64,000 nt of DNA from an uncultured Veillonellaceae bacterium (lineage in GTDB: Bacteria; Bacillota; Negativicutes; Veillonellales; Dialisteraceae): positions 25,671 to 89,670 of the forward strand of contig CASEBK010000020.1 in NCBI GenBank assembly GCA_949286115.1. The letters run 5' to 3'. Under the pieces are notes generated by a model. It searched no databases and had not been told where the DNA came from. It saw only the letters and a program-made list of their open reading frames with translations. Of this stretch, positions 25,349 to 33,509 are shown in pieces (within the stretch, counting starts at the first letter, position 1; each line of letters opens with the position of its first letter). The position numbers and the translations under genes were made by a program.

Positions 25349-25959
25349 TCGTGGCGGGCATCGGCCCGGGGGGAAAAGACTACATCCTGCCGAAAGCGCT
25401 CCGGACCATAGAGGAGGCCCGGTATCTCGCCGGAGGACGCCGGGCGCTTGCTGATTTTGCGTCCGATGGGCAGGAGACCTGCCCCATTACAGGGAAGCTC
25501 TCCCTTTTGGCGGAATGGATCGGCGCGTCGCTCGAAAAGGACGACGTGGTGGTCATGGTGTCGGGCGACCCCGGTTTCTACAGCCTCCTGCCGTGGCTGA
25601 AGAAACGCTTCGAAGGGACGCCTGTGGAAGTGATCCCCGGCATCTCGTCGGTGCAGGCGGCATACTGCGCGGTGGGAGAAGCCTGGCAGGGGGCGGACTG
25701 GCTCTCCTTCCACGGCCGCGTGCCACCGGAGGAGAAGCTCGCCTACGCGCCGGGGCGTCGTCTCGCTTTTCTGACGGATCATGCGCATGATCCCGCGTAT
25801 ATCGCGGGGGCGCTCATGGAGCGGGGCTGGCCGGAAGATACTGCGGCCGCCGCGGCGGAACATATTTCCTATGAAAATGAGCATATCGTCCGGGGGACGC
25901 TCGCAGAGATCGCCCGTCTGCCCGGCTTTGGTGAATCCGTACTGGTGGTGATGGGATGA
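25333..25959 (+). CDS. cbiE: Cobalt-precorrin-7 (C5)-methyltransferase
   Basis: A 208-residue tetrapyrrole methylase (CobL N-terminal equivalent). The motif VAGIGPGGKDYILPKALR is at the start, MVSGDPGFYSLLPWL near residue 76, and EVIPGISSVQAAYC near 100. The start is the ATG inside the end of cbiD; the longer frame upstream is not supported. CbiE and CbiT are separate proteins here, overlapping by 4 bases. Confidence 0.93.
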   Translation: MAHRLIVAGIGPGGKDYILPKALRTIEEARYLAGGRRALADFASDGQETCPITGKLSLLAEWIGASLEKDDVVVMVSGDPGFYSLLPWLKKRFEGTPVEVIPGISSVQAAYCAVGEAWQGADWLSFHGRVPPEEKLAYAPGRRLAFLTDHAHDPAYIAGALMERGWPEDTAAAAAEHISYENEHIVRGTLAEIARLPGFGESVLVVMG

Positions 25960-26543
25960 AGCATACCTTTGGAATCGCGGATGAGGAGTTCATCCGCGGC
26001 AAAGTGCCGATGACGAAGGCGGAGATCCGCGCGATGGTCATGGTGAAAGCGGCCGTCGCGCCGGGCGACACCGTGGCTGATATCGGCGCGGGGACGGGAT
26101 CGCTCTCCATCGAAGCGGCGCTTGCTTCGGAGACGGGGACGGTCTACGCCATCGAGAGAAATCCGGAGGGGATCGCCCTCATCGGGAGAAACGCGGAGAA
26201 ATTCGGCTGCAAAAATATCGAGGTCGTCGAAGGGACCGCGCCGGAGGCCATGGAGGGGCTGCCGATGTGTCAGGTGATCCTCATCGGAGGCACGGGCGGG
26301 CATCTTTCCGCCATTCTGGACGCAGCGGACGCGCATCTTTTGCCGGGCGGGCGGATCGTGCTCACCGCCGTCACGGCGGAGACCACAGGCGATATCGTTC
26401 GCGCCTTCGCCGGCCGGGATTATTCGCTGGAAGGCTTTCAGATGCAGGTGAACCGCCTGCGGAAGCTTGGACGGTACCATCTGTACAGTCCGCTCAGTCC
26501 CGTTTTCATTTTTACTGCGGTCAAAGGGGCCGCAAAGGCATAA
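25956..26543 (+). CDS. cbiT: Cobalt-precorrin-6B (C15)-methyltransferase, decarboxylating
   Basis: A 195-residue class I methyltransferase. The N-terminal GIADEEFIRGKVPMTKAEIR and the SAM motif VADIGAGTGSLSIEAAL are diagnostic of CbiT. It methylates C15 and decarboxylates the C12 acetate side chain, working with CbiE. Confidence 0.94.
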   Translation: MKHTFGIADEEFIRGKVPMTKAEIRAMVMVKAAVAPGDTVADIGAGTGSLSIEAALASETGTVYAIERNPEGIALIGRNAEKFGCKNIEVVEGTAPEAMEGLPMCQVILIGGTGGHLSAILDAADAHLLPGGRIVLTAVTAETTGDIVRAFAGRDYSLEGFQMQVNRLRKLGRYHLYSPLSPVFIFTAVKGAAKA

Positions 26544-26568
26544 CAGTTCATCGTTTGAGGAGGATATT

Positions 26569-27339
26569 ATGGGGAAAGTGTATTTCATCGGCGCCGGGCC
26601 GGGGGACCCGGAGCTCATCACGGTCAAAGGACAGAGGCTCATCTCCGAGGCGGACGTCATCATCTACGCCGGCTCGCTGGTGAATCCGGAGATCCTGAAA
26701 TACGGAAGGAAAGACGCGGAGATCTATAACAGCGCGACCATGAATCTGGATGAGGTGCTGAAAGTAGAGATCGAAGCGGTGCGGGCGGGAAAGACCGTCG
26801 CCCGCGTACACACTGGCGATCCAGCCATCTACGGCGCGATCCAGGAGCAGATGGACGGGCTCCGCGCGGCGGGCATCGAAGACTTTGAAGTGGTGCCTGG
26901 TGTGAGTTCCTTCCTTGCTTCGGCTGCGGCGCTCAAGCAGGAGTACACTCTGCCGAACGTGTCGCAGACCATCATCATCACCCGCATGGAAGGGCGCACA
27001 CCCATGCCGCCGAAAGAGAAGCTGACGCTCCTCGCGCAGCATCAGGCGACGATGTGCATCTTCCTCTCCGTGCAGGCGATCGACGAAGTGATGAAGCAGC
27101 TCACCGACGGGGGCTACGCGCCGGATACGCCTGTGGCCATCGTAGTGCGCGCCACTTGGCCGGATCAGAAGATCCTCCGCGGCACGATCGGGACCATCGC
27201 AGGCATCATCCATGACGCAGGCGTCACTCGCCAGGCGATGATCATCGTGGGCCGCGTGCTGGACAGCGAATACGACCTGTCGAAGCTCTACGACAGCAAG
27301 TTCACCACCATGTTCCGCAAGGGCACTGGCGAGGCATGA
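26569..27339 (+). CDS. cbiF: Cobalt-precorrin-4 (C11)-methyltransferase
   Basis: A 256-residue tetrapyrrole methylase with VYFIGAGPGDPELITVKGQRLI at the start, ARVHTGDPAIYGAIQEQMD, VVPGVSSFLASAAALKQEYTLP and ITRMEGRTPMP, as in CbiF/CobM. I chose the ATG with GAGGAGG upstream; the longer frame from 26467 lies inside cbiT. Confidence 0.95.
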   Translation: MGKVYFIGAGPGDPELITVKGQRLISEADVIIYAGSLVNPEILKYGRKDAEIYNSATMNLDEVLKVEIEAVRAGKTVARVHTGDPAIYGAIQEQMDGLRAAGIEDFEVVPGVSSFLASAAALKQEYTLPNVSQTIIITRMEGRTPMPPKEKLTLLAQHQATMCIFLSVQAIDEVMKQLTDGGYAPDTPVAIVVRATWPDQKILRGTIGTIAGIIHDAGVTRQAMIIVGRVLDSEYDLSKLYDSKFTTMFRKGTGEA

Positions 27340-28424
27340 AATACGCAGTGATCTCCGTCTCCCACACGGGGGCGGAGCTCGGCCAAACTGTGCGCGCCGC
27401 TCTTTCAGACGATGTGGTCTGCTATGAACGCGAAGGCGCGGAGAGCGGAGGCACTGCCCGGTATTTCACGAAGACGCTGGCGCTGACGGAGGAGATCTTC
27501 TCCCGCTATGACGGGCTCCTCTACATCATGGCAGCGGGCATTGCCGTGCGGGCCGTCGCGCCGCACGTGGCGAGCAAGGCGTTCGACCCGGCGGTGCTCG
27601 TCATGGACGAATGCGGCCGCCACTGCATCTCGCTCCTCTCTGGGCATCTGGGCGGTGCGAACGCCTGGGCGCGGGAGGTGGCCGCCGCCGTCGGGGCTGA
27701 TCCAGTCATCACCACGGCCACCGACGTGCACGGACGGCGCGCGCCGGACGACGTGGCCCGGGAGCTCTTCCTGCGCGTGGAGCCGCTGGAGGCGCTCAAG
27801 CCGGTGAACAGAGCCATCGCTGAAGGCAGGCCCTTCGCTTGGCTGGTGGACCCGGCGCTTCCCTTCGCGGAGGATGTGCGGACAAAGCTTGCCGCGCTCG
27901 GTGTGGAAGCGGCGCTCTATACCGGCGAGGAAGACTGCGCCGCCGCGGCGGTCGTCTCAGAAGGAACGCTTTCTCTTACCATGCCGCACGTGTACCTCCG
28001 GCCGAAGAATCTCTTCGTGGGCATGGGGTGCAAACGGGGCGTCTCCGAGGGGCGCATCAGGGACGCGTTCTTCGAGGCGCTCGCAAAGATCGGCGCCGCG
28101 CCGTGGCAGGTGGCATCCTTGGCCTCGGTGGACGTGAAATCCGATGAACAGGGCCTTCTGGCCTTTGCTGAGCACATGGGGCTGCCCATCCATTTCTATC
28201 CCGCGGAGGAACTGAAGCGGTGGGCGGATGCGTACCATGTGGACAGATCTGAATTTGTAGAAAAAACGATTGGAGTGGGAAACGTATGCGAATCGGCAGC
28301 GCTCAGGGAAGCATGGCAGGGGAAAATCTTGCTTCCGAAAACAAAATTTGCGGAGGTGACGGCGGCCATCGCCGCGGGCTTATCCGTGTGGTCGGCATCG
28401 GGCCGGGTCATGAAGAGGAAATGA
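27336..28424 (+). CDS. cbiG: Cobalt-precorrin-5A hydrolase
   Basis: A 362-residue CbiG. It shows the N-terminal domain with IMAAGIAVRAVAPHVASKAFDPAV and SLLSGHLGGANAWAREV, and the C-terminal domain with FVGMGCKRGVSEGRI, VDVKSDEQGLLAFA and the final VCESAALREA...KTKFAEVTAAIA. It opens the lactone ring with release of acetaldehyde. The C-terminal family motif runs to 28424 and therefore overlaps the open frame of cbiH. Confidence 0.93.
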   Translation: MKYAVISVSHTGAELGQTVRAALSDDVVCYEREGAESGGTARYFTKTLALTEEIFSRYDGLLYIMAAGIAVRAVAPHVASKAFDPAVLVMDECGRHCISLLSGHLGGANAWAREVAAAVGADPVITTATDVHGRRAPDDVARELFLRVEPLEALKPVNRAIAEGRPFAWLVDPALPFAEDVRTKLAALGVEAALYTGEEDCAAAAVVSEGTLSLTMPHVYLRPKNLFVGMGCKRGVSEGRIRDAFFEALAKIGAAPWQVASLASVDVKSDEQGLLAFAEHMGLPIHFYPAEELKRWADAYHVDRSEFVEKTIGVGNVCESAALREAWQGKILLPKTKFAEVTAAIAAGLSVWSASGRVMKRK

Positions 28425-29110
28425 CGCCCAAAGCGGCGGCGGCCATCGACGAAGCGGAGATCATCGTCGGGTACAACACGTACATCGCCCTCATCCGCGA
28501 CCGCATCGCCGGAAAGCCCGTCGTCGGGAACGGCATGCGCCAGGAAGTGGAACGCTGTCAGAAAGCGGTGGACCTTGCGGCGGAAGGGAAAAGCGTGGCG
28601 GTCATCTCGTCGGGCGATCCCGGCGTGTACGGCATGGCGGGGCTCGTGCTGGAGCTCGTGCAGAAGCTCCCCGAGGAGACGCGTCCTGCCTGCGAGATCA
28701 TTCCGGGGCTCACCGCGGCCAATACATCGGCTGCGGCCCTTGGCGCGCCGCTCATGCACGACTACGCGGTGATCTCCCTCTCCGACCTCATGACGCCGTG
28801 GGAGCAGATCAAGAAACGCGCGAGACTTGCGGCGGAAGGGGATTTCGTCATCGCTATCTACAATCCGAAGAGCCGCGGCCGCGCCGATTACCTGGACCAG
28901 ATCCGGGACATCGTGCTGGAGTTCCGCGCACCGGAGACGCCCGTAGGCATCGTGCGCAAAGCGGGCCGTCCTGGCATGAACTGGACCGTGAGCACGCTCG
29001 AAAAGCTGCCGCAGGAAGACGTGGATATGCAGTCCACCGTCATCATCGGCAACAGCCGCACCTATATTTCCGGTGGCTTCATGATCACGCCCCGGGGGTA
29101 TAAACTGTGA
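28286..29110 (+). CDS. cbiH: Cobalt-precorrin-3B / precorrin-3B C17-methyltransferase
   Basis: The family core begins LIRVVGIGPGHEEEMTPKA and continues with SSGDPGVYGMAGLVLE, EIIPGLTAANTSAAALGAPLMHDY and AIYNPKSRGR, as in CbiH/CobJ. The start is uncertain. ATG 28286 has GGAG 10 bases upstream and gives 274 residues with a roughly 30-residue N-terminal extension and a 139-base overlap with cbiG. GTG 28388 gives 240 residues and a 37-base overlap but cuts into the first beta strand. ATG 28313 is a third option. Confidence 0.88.
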   Translation: MRIGSAQGSMAGENLASENKICGGDGGHRRGLIRVVGIGPGHEEEMTPKAAAAIDEAEIIVGYNTYIALIRDRIAGKPVVGNGMRQEVERCQKAVDLAAEGKSVAVISSGDPGVYGMAGLVLELVQKLPEETRPACEIIPGLTAANTSAAALGAPLMHDYAVISLSDLMTPWEQIKKRARLAAEGDFVIAIYNPKSRGRADYLDQIRDIVLEFRAPETPVGIVRKAGRPGMNWTVSTLEKLPQEDVDMQSTVIIGNSRTYISGGFMITPRGYKL

Positions 29111-29904
29111 TCTGGATCATTTCCGGGACGCAGGACGGTCGGGAGATCGGCGCCCGTCTGGCAGATCTGATCAGAGCGAGGACCGGACGGCCTGCGGACA
29201 TCCTCATGACCGTGGTGAGCCAGTACGGCAAGATCCTCGCCGCGCATGAAGGGCTCGACATCGAAGTGGGACGCTTCACGAAGGAGGACATGCTCCGAGA
29301 GATTGCGGCAAAAGGGGTATTGCTCATCCTGGACTGCAGCCATCCCTATGCGGCGGTGGTGTCCGAGACGGCGCGGGACGCGTGCCGCAAAGCGGGCATC
29401 GTCTACGTGCGCTACGAGCGGCCGGGCATCACGCTCCCGGCGTATGGCCGGCTCCATCTGGCGGCAGACGAAGAAGAGGCAGCGGCCCTGGCGGGGGCTC
29501 TCGGGAAGAGCATTCTCCTCACGACGGGATCGAAGACGCTTCCCGTATTCGTCCATGCGCCGGCCCTTCAGGGAAAGATGATCTGGGCGCGAGTGCTTCC
29601 CACGTCGGGCGTCGTCAGGCTCTGTGAAGAGCTGGGACTTCCGGCGCGGCAGATCATCGCCGTGCAGGGTCCTTTCTCCTTTGAAATGAACCGCGCCATG
29701 ATCCGCGACTACCATGCAGACGTTATGGTCATGAAGAACAGCGGCCGCATCGGCGGCAGTGATACGAAACTCGAGGCGGCCATGGCCGAAGGCATCCACG
29801 TGGTCGTCGTTGAAAGACCGAAAGCCTCTCTGGAAGGTGCTCCCGTTTTTTCTTCGCAGGAGCAGGTATTGCAATACATGGAGGAACATCATGAATTTTA
29901 TTAA
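29107..29904 (+). CDS. cbiJ: Cobalt-precorrin-6A reductase
   Basis: A 265-residue CobK/CbiJ reductase that uses NAD(P)H. Recognised from IWIISGTQDGREIGARLADL, DCSHPYAAVVSETARDAC, YVRYERPG, LLTTGSKTLPVF and GPFSFEMNRAMI. GTG start overlapping the cbiH stop (GTGA). It overlaps cbiC by 14 bases. Confidence 0.92.
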   Translation: MIWIISGTQDGREIGARLADLIRARTGRPADILMTVVSQYGKILAAHEGLDIEVGRFTKEDMLREIAAKGVLLILDCSHPYAAVVSETARDACRKAGIVYVRYERPGITLPAYGRLHLAADEEEAAALAGALGKSILLTTGSKTLPVFVHAPALQGKMIWARVLPTSGVVRLCEELGLPARQIIAVQGPFSFEMNRAMIRDYHADVMVMKNSGRIGGSDTKLEAAMAEGIHVVVVERPKASLEGAPVFSSQEQVLQYMEEHHEFY

Positions 29905-30553
29905 AAATCCGAGGGCCATCGAAGAGAACAGCATGGAGATGATTTATCCCTTCATCAAAGACCTGGACCTCACAGCGGAAGAGATCACCGTCTACTCCCG
30001 CATGATCCATGCGGCGGGGGACGTAGACTACGGCCACCTTATCCAGACGAGCCGCGGCGCGGTGGCTGCCGGCATTGAAGCGCTCCGCCGGGGCTGCAAC
30101 ATTTACTGCGACGTCACCATGGTGCAGACCGGCATCAACAAGCGTGCCCTCTCTGTTCTGGGAGGGAAGGTCTTCTGTCGCATCGCCGACCCGGACGTGG
30201 CAAAGCGCGCCAAAGAGAAGAATGTATCCCGCTCCATGGAGGCGATGAACTCCTTCGGCTCGGACCTGAACGGCTCGATCATCGCCGTGGGAAACGCCCC
30301 CACCGCTCTCTTTGAAGCCATCCGCATGACGAAGGAAGAGGGCATCACCCCCGCGCTCATCGTGGGCATTCCCGTGGGTTTCGTCGGCGCGGCAGAATCG
30401 AAAGAGACTCTCATTCGAGAGAGTACCGTGCCCTACATCACCGTGCGCGGCACGAAAGGTGGCAGCCCCATCGTGGCCTCCGTCATCAATGCGCTCCTAT
30501 ACAATCTGGTGCGCCGGGACAACATGCTCTACGTCGCGGGCATGAAAGACTAA
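29891..30553 (+). CDS. cbiC: Cobalt-precorrin-8 methylmutase
   Basis: A 220-residue CbiC/CobH that moves the C11 methyl to C12. The motifs are DVDYGHLIQTSRGAVAAG, CDVTMVQTGINKRAL, VGNAPTALFEAI and VPYITVRGTKGGSPIVASVINALL. Start chosen at the ATG behind GAGGAA inside the end of cbiJ. It ends the cobalamin run; cbiL, cbiA, cbiP, cobT and other late genes are not in the window. Confidence 0.94.
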   Translation: MNFIKNPRAIEENSMEMIYPFIKDLDLTAEEITVYSRMIHAAGDVDYGHLIQTSRGAVAAGIEALRRGCNIYCDVTMVQTGINKRALSVLGGKVFCRIADPDVAKRAKEKNVSRSMEAMNSFGSDLNGSIIAVGNAPTALFEAIRMTKEEGITPALIVGIPVGFVGAAESKETLIRESTVPYITVRGTKGGSPIVASVINALLYNLVRRDNMLYVAGMKD

Positions 30554-30559
30554 ATCCCC

Positions 30560-30590
30560 GAGAAGCCGCTTTGTGCGGCTTTTCGTTTTA
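30560..30590 (+). terminator. Terminator of the cbi run
   Basis: GAGAAGCCGC-TTTGT-GCGGCTTTTC followed by GTTTTATT. Confidence 0.88.
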
Positions 30591-30620
30591 TTGCGGGCAG
30601 GTCCCGCTGAAGGAGGCACT

Positions 30621-31625
30621 ATGGATCGGGGAAATGAAAAGGAAGGAAACCAGCGCGGAGCGCGTCTTTTACTCCTTGCTCTGTTTTGTGCTTTTGCCGC
30701 GTCGGTCATGGTGGGGAGCCTGGTCTTCGGCTCGGCGGACATTCCCTTCCGTCGCATCGTGAGCATTCTCTTTGGGCCTGTGTCGGAGACGGACGGCATG
30801 GTCATCTGGAACATCCGCTTTCCCAGAAACGTAGTGGGTGCGCTCGTCGGGGCCGACCTTGCCGTGTCGGGGGCCATCCTGCAGGCGGTGATGAAAAATC
30901 CCTTGGCCGATCCGGGCATCGTGGGCGTGTCGAGCGGCGCGGGGCTGGCGGGCGTGGTCATGCTCATCTTTCTGCCCGGCGCGTCGCTTTTGCTGACGCC
31001 GGTGGCGTTCATCGGGGCCATGCTTTCGGCGGGAGCGGTATATGCGCTCGCCTGGAAGAACGGCATCCGTCCGAGCCGCATCATTCTTGCCGGGGTGGCA
31101 GTCTCTGCCTTTCTCGGCAGCGGCATCTCTGCGCTTCTCGTCTTCTATTCAGACCGCGTGCAGGGGGCGCTCCTATGGATGGTGGGGGGACTCGCTGCGC
31201 GGAGCTGGCCTCAGGTGGAGGCGCTCTTTCCGTATACCGTGCTGGGTCTCCTGCTGGCTTTCTGCGGCGCGAAGGCGCTCACCATCCTCTCCCTTGGGGA
31301 TGAGACGGCCCGCGGGCTGGGGCTTCCTGTGGAAAAGGTGCGCTTTCTCATGACGGCAGTAGCGGCGCTTCTTGCAGCAGGGGCCGTGTCCATCGCAGGG
31401 CTCATCGGTTTCGTGGGGCTCGTGGTGCCCCATGTGGCGCGGCTCCTCATCGGCTCGGATTATAAATATCTCATTCCCGCCTCTGCTGCTCTCGGCGCGG
31501 GGGTGCTCGTGCTCTGCGACACGGTGGGGCGGACGGCTTTTGCGCCCATTGAGATCCCCGCAGGCATCATCATGGCTTTTCTGGGCGCGCCGTTTTTTCT
31601 GTATCTGCTGAGGAGGAGCGCATGA
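30621..31625 (+). CDS. FecCD/BtuC-type ABC transporter permease
   Basis: A 334-residue integral membrane protein with about nine or ten hydrophobic segments, of the siderophore/heme/cobalamin permease family. Diagnostic stretches are WNIRFPRNVVGALVGADLAVSGAILQ (conserved R-x-P-R), NPLADPGIVGVSSGAGLA, LGDETARGLGL and AGLIGFVGLVVPHVARLLIG. AAGGAGG sets the start at 30621. The 4-base overlap with the ATPase and the place beside cobalamin genes suggest corrinoid or tetrapyrrole uptake; iron-siderophore uptake remains possible. Confidence 0.88.
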   Translation: MDRGNEKEGNQRGARLLLLALFCAFAASVMVGSLVFGSADIPFRRIVSILFGPVSETDGMVIWNIRFPRNVVGALVGADLAVSGAILQAVMKNPLADPGIVGVSSGAGLAGVVMLIFLPGASLLLTPVAFIGAMLSAGAVYALAWKNGIRPSRIILAGVAVSAFLGSGISALLVFYSDRVQGALLWMVGGLAARSWPQVEALFPYTVLGLLLAFCGAKALTILSLGDETARGLGLPVEKVRFLMTAVAALLAAGAVSIAGLIGFVGLVVPHVARLLIGSDYKYLIPASAALGAGVLVLCDTVGRTAFAPIEIPAGIIMAFLGAPFFLYLLRRSA

Positions 31626-32407
31626 TGGAAAACGCGATCGAAGTGTCGGGCGTGAAGGTGGCTTTCGGCAGCCATGTGGTGCTCCGCGGCGTGGACTGCA
31701 CCGTCGAGCGGGGAAGCATCGTCACCTTTCTGGGGCGCAACGGCTGCGGGAAATCGACGCTCCTCAAGGTCATCACGGGAAATCTCCGGCCCAATGCGGG
31801 CACCGTTTCCATTGGCGGGCGGCCGCTCGCATCGTATCGGAGCGGAGAGCTCGCCCGGGAAGCGGCGTTCCTCCCTCAGATCCACGAGACGCTGAAGGAT
31901 ATGACAGTGCTGGAGCTCGCCGCGTGCGGTCGCTATCCCTATCAGCACTGGTGGAGCGGGGTCTCCACGAAGGACCGGGAGATCGTGGCGGATGCGCTTC
32001 GCCGGACGCACACGTATCATCTGAAGGAACGCACTGTGGCATCCCTTTCCGGCGGCGAACGGCAGCGCGTGTGGATCGCCATGGCACTCGCTCAGGAGCC
32101 GGAGATCCTCATCCTGGATGAGCCGACGACCTATCTCGACATCTGCCATCAGCTGGAAGTGCTCGAGCTCGTGAACCAGCTCAATCGGGAAGAAGGGCTC
32201 ACGGTGGTGATGGTCCTCCACGATATCGGGCAGGCCTGCCGCTACTCTACGAAGCTCTGCCTGCTGGAAAACGGCACCATTCGCCAAAGCGGCGCGCCCA
32301 TGGATGTGCTGACGCGGGAGGTCATCGCGGACGCGTTCGGCGTCGAAGCGAATATCGAAATGCGCGGCGGCCGCCCCAGCGTCATCATTGACGGCCTCTG
32401 CCGGTAA
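31622..32407 (+). CDS. FecE/BtuD-type ABC transporter ATP-binding protein
   Basis: A 261-residue ATPase. Walker A is GRNGCGKSTL (about residue 38), the signature is LSGGERQRVWIAMAL, Walker B is ILILDEPTTYLD, and the switch His lies in MVLHDIGQACRYS. It drives the permease encoded just before it. The substrate-binding lipoprotein is convergent, across the shared terminator. Confidence 0.9.
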   Translation: MMENAIEVSGVKVAFGSHVVLRGVDCTVERGSIVTFLGRNGCGKSTLLKVITGNLRPNAGTVSIGGRPLASYRSGELAREAAFLPQIHETLKDMTVLELAACGRYPYQHWWSGVSTKDREIVADALRRTHTYHLKERTVASLSGGERQRVWIAMALAQEPEILILDEPTTYLDICHQLEVLELVNQLNREEGLTVVMVLHDIGQACRYSTKLCLLENGTIRQSGAPMDVLTREVIADAFGVEANIEMRGGRPSVIIDGLCR

Positions 32408-32418
32408 ATGGCCAAACG

Positions 32419-32457
32419 AAAAGAGACATCGTTTTTTATGCGATGCCTCTTTTTTTC
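32419..32457. terminator. Bidirectional terminator between transporter ATPase and binding protein
   Basis: AAAAGAGACATCG pairs with CGATGCCTCTTTT (one mismatch), with A and T runs on both sides, between two convergent genes. Confidence 0.88.
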
Positions 32458-32462
32458 TGCCT

Positions 32463-33389
32463 TTATTTTTCAGGATACGCCAGGTCGCAGAGCATATCGA
32501 GCGCCTCTGGCGTGCGGATGCCCGGATTCAGCAGAAAGAGGTCGTAGGGAAGGAAGATGACTTTCCCAGTCTCCACGGCTTTCAGATGCGCCCAGGCGGG
32601 GTTGCTGCGCATTTCCTGATCCATCTTTTGATTGATCTCCTCGGCGCGGCCCATGGTGACGATGAAAAGGATGTCCGGGTCGTCGGCGGTGAGCTGCTCC
32701 AGCGAATAGGGGACGGTCTTGTCGGTGAGCCGCATCTCGGGATGGGCGGTGATCACGTTGTTCATGCCAAGGTACTCCGCCATGGAAGCACAGATGGACG
32801 CAGGCGTCTCGGCTGTGACGGCCTTGCCGGTGGCGCGGAGGATGGCGATGCGCGCCGGCGTGTGGCCTGCCGCCCGGTCCTTTGCTGCTTTCATGCGTGC
32901 TTCGTAGTCTAAGGCGACCGCTTCGGCCTTGGCTTCCGTGCCGTACACTTCGCCGAGAAAGCGCAGGAGCGGCACATTGTCGTCGATGCCGTCGTAATTG
33001 ACGAGGAGGTAGGGGATCCTGCTGCTCTGGAGGAGCGGCTCCAGCTTCTGATTCTGGCTCTTTTCGCCGATCACCAGATCAGGGGCGAGCGCTACCAGTT
33101 TTTCCATGTCGATGTGCTGTGTCTGTCCCAGCTCAGGCAGTTCTTTCGCCGCATCAGGGATGGGGCTCCTCGTGGACGGACGAGCGATGGACGTGCCGCC
33201 TACAGCGTAGGTCATATTGAGGAGCGGCGTAGTGAGCGTCGCCACACGGTGAGGCGGAGCGGCCACTGTAAACGTCTGATCTTTGTAGGTGAATGTTTTT
33301 CCGGCGGGAGCCTCGGATGCGGGTGCGCCGCATCCGGCAAGCGCAAAGGCGAGCGTCAGGGCAGAGAGAAAAGGAAGCAGCTTTTTCAT
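32463..33389 (-). CDS. BtuF/FecB-type ABC transporter substrate-binding lipoprotein
   Basis: A 308-residue periplasmic binding protein. The lipoprotein signal ends in LAGC at about residue 20. The class III (TroA/BtuF) fold is indicated by HRVATLTTPLLNMTYAVGG near residue 47, LVALAPDLVIGEK near 100 and the long central helix region EAVALDYEARMKAAK. It is the likely partner of the permease and ATPase convergent with it. GGAGG precedes the start. Confidence 0.87.
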   Translation of the reverse strand: MKKLLPFLSALTLAFALAGCGAPASEAPAGKTFTYKDQTFTVAAPPHRVATLTTPLLNMTYAVGGTSIARPSTRSPIPDAAKELPELGQTQHIDMEKLVALAPDLVIGEKSQNQKLEPLLQSSRIPYLLVNYDGIDDNVPLLRFLGEVYGTEAKAEAVALDYEARMKAAKDRAAGHTPARIAILRATGKAVTAETPASICASMAEYLGMNNVITAHPEMRLTDKTVPYSLEQLTADDPDILFIVTMGRAEEINQKMDQEMRSNPAWAHLKAVETGKVIFLPYDLFLLNPGIRTPEALDMLCDLAYPEK

Positions 33390-33451
33390 GGGGACCTCCT
33401 CAGAGAATTTTCTTCATCATACCGCAGCGGTGCACATTTGTCAGCCGCCGC

Positions 33452-33476
33452 AAAAAGCCCCTGCCGGAGCAGGGGC
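33452..33476 (-). terminator. Terminator of the exported cobaltochelatase gene
   Basis: On the - strand GCCCCTGC-TCCG-GCAGGGGC followed by TTTTTG, between the chelatase stop and the binding-protein start. Confidence 0.88.
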
Positions 33477-33509
33477 GAAGAGGAAAGAGAAAACGGCTAC
33501 GCGGCAGGA

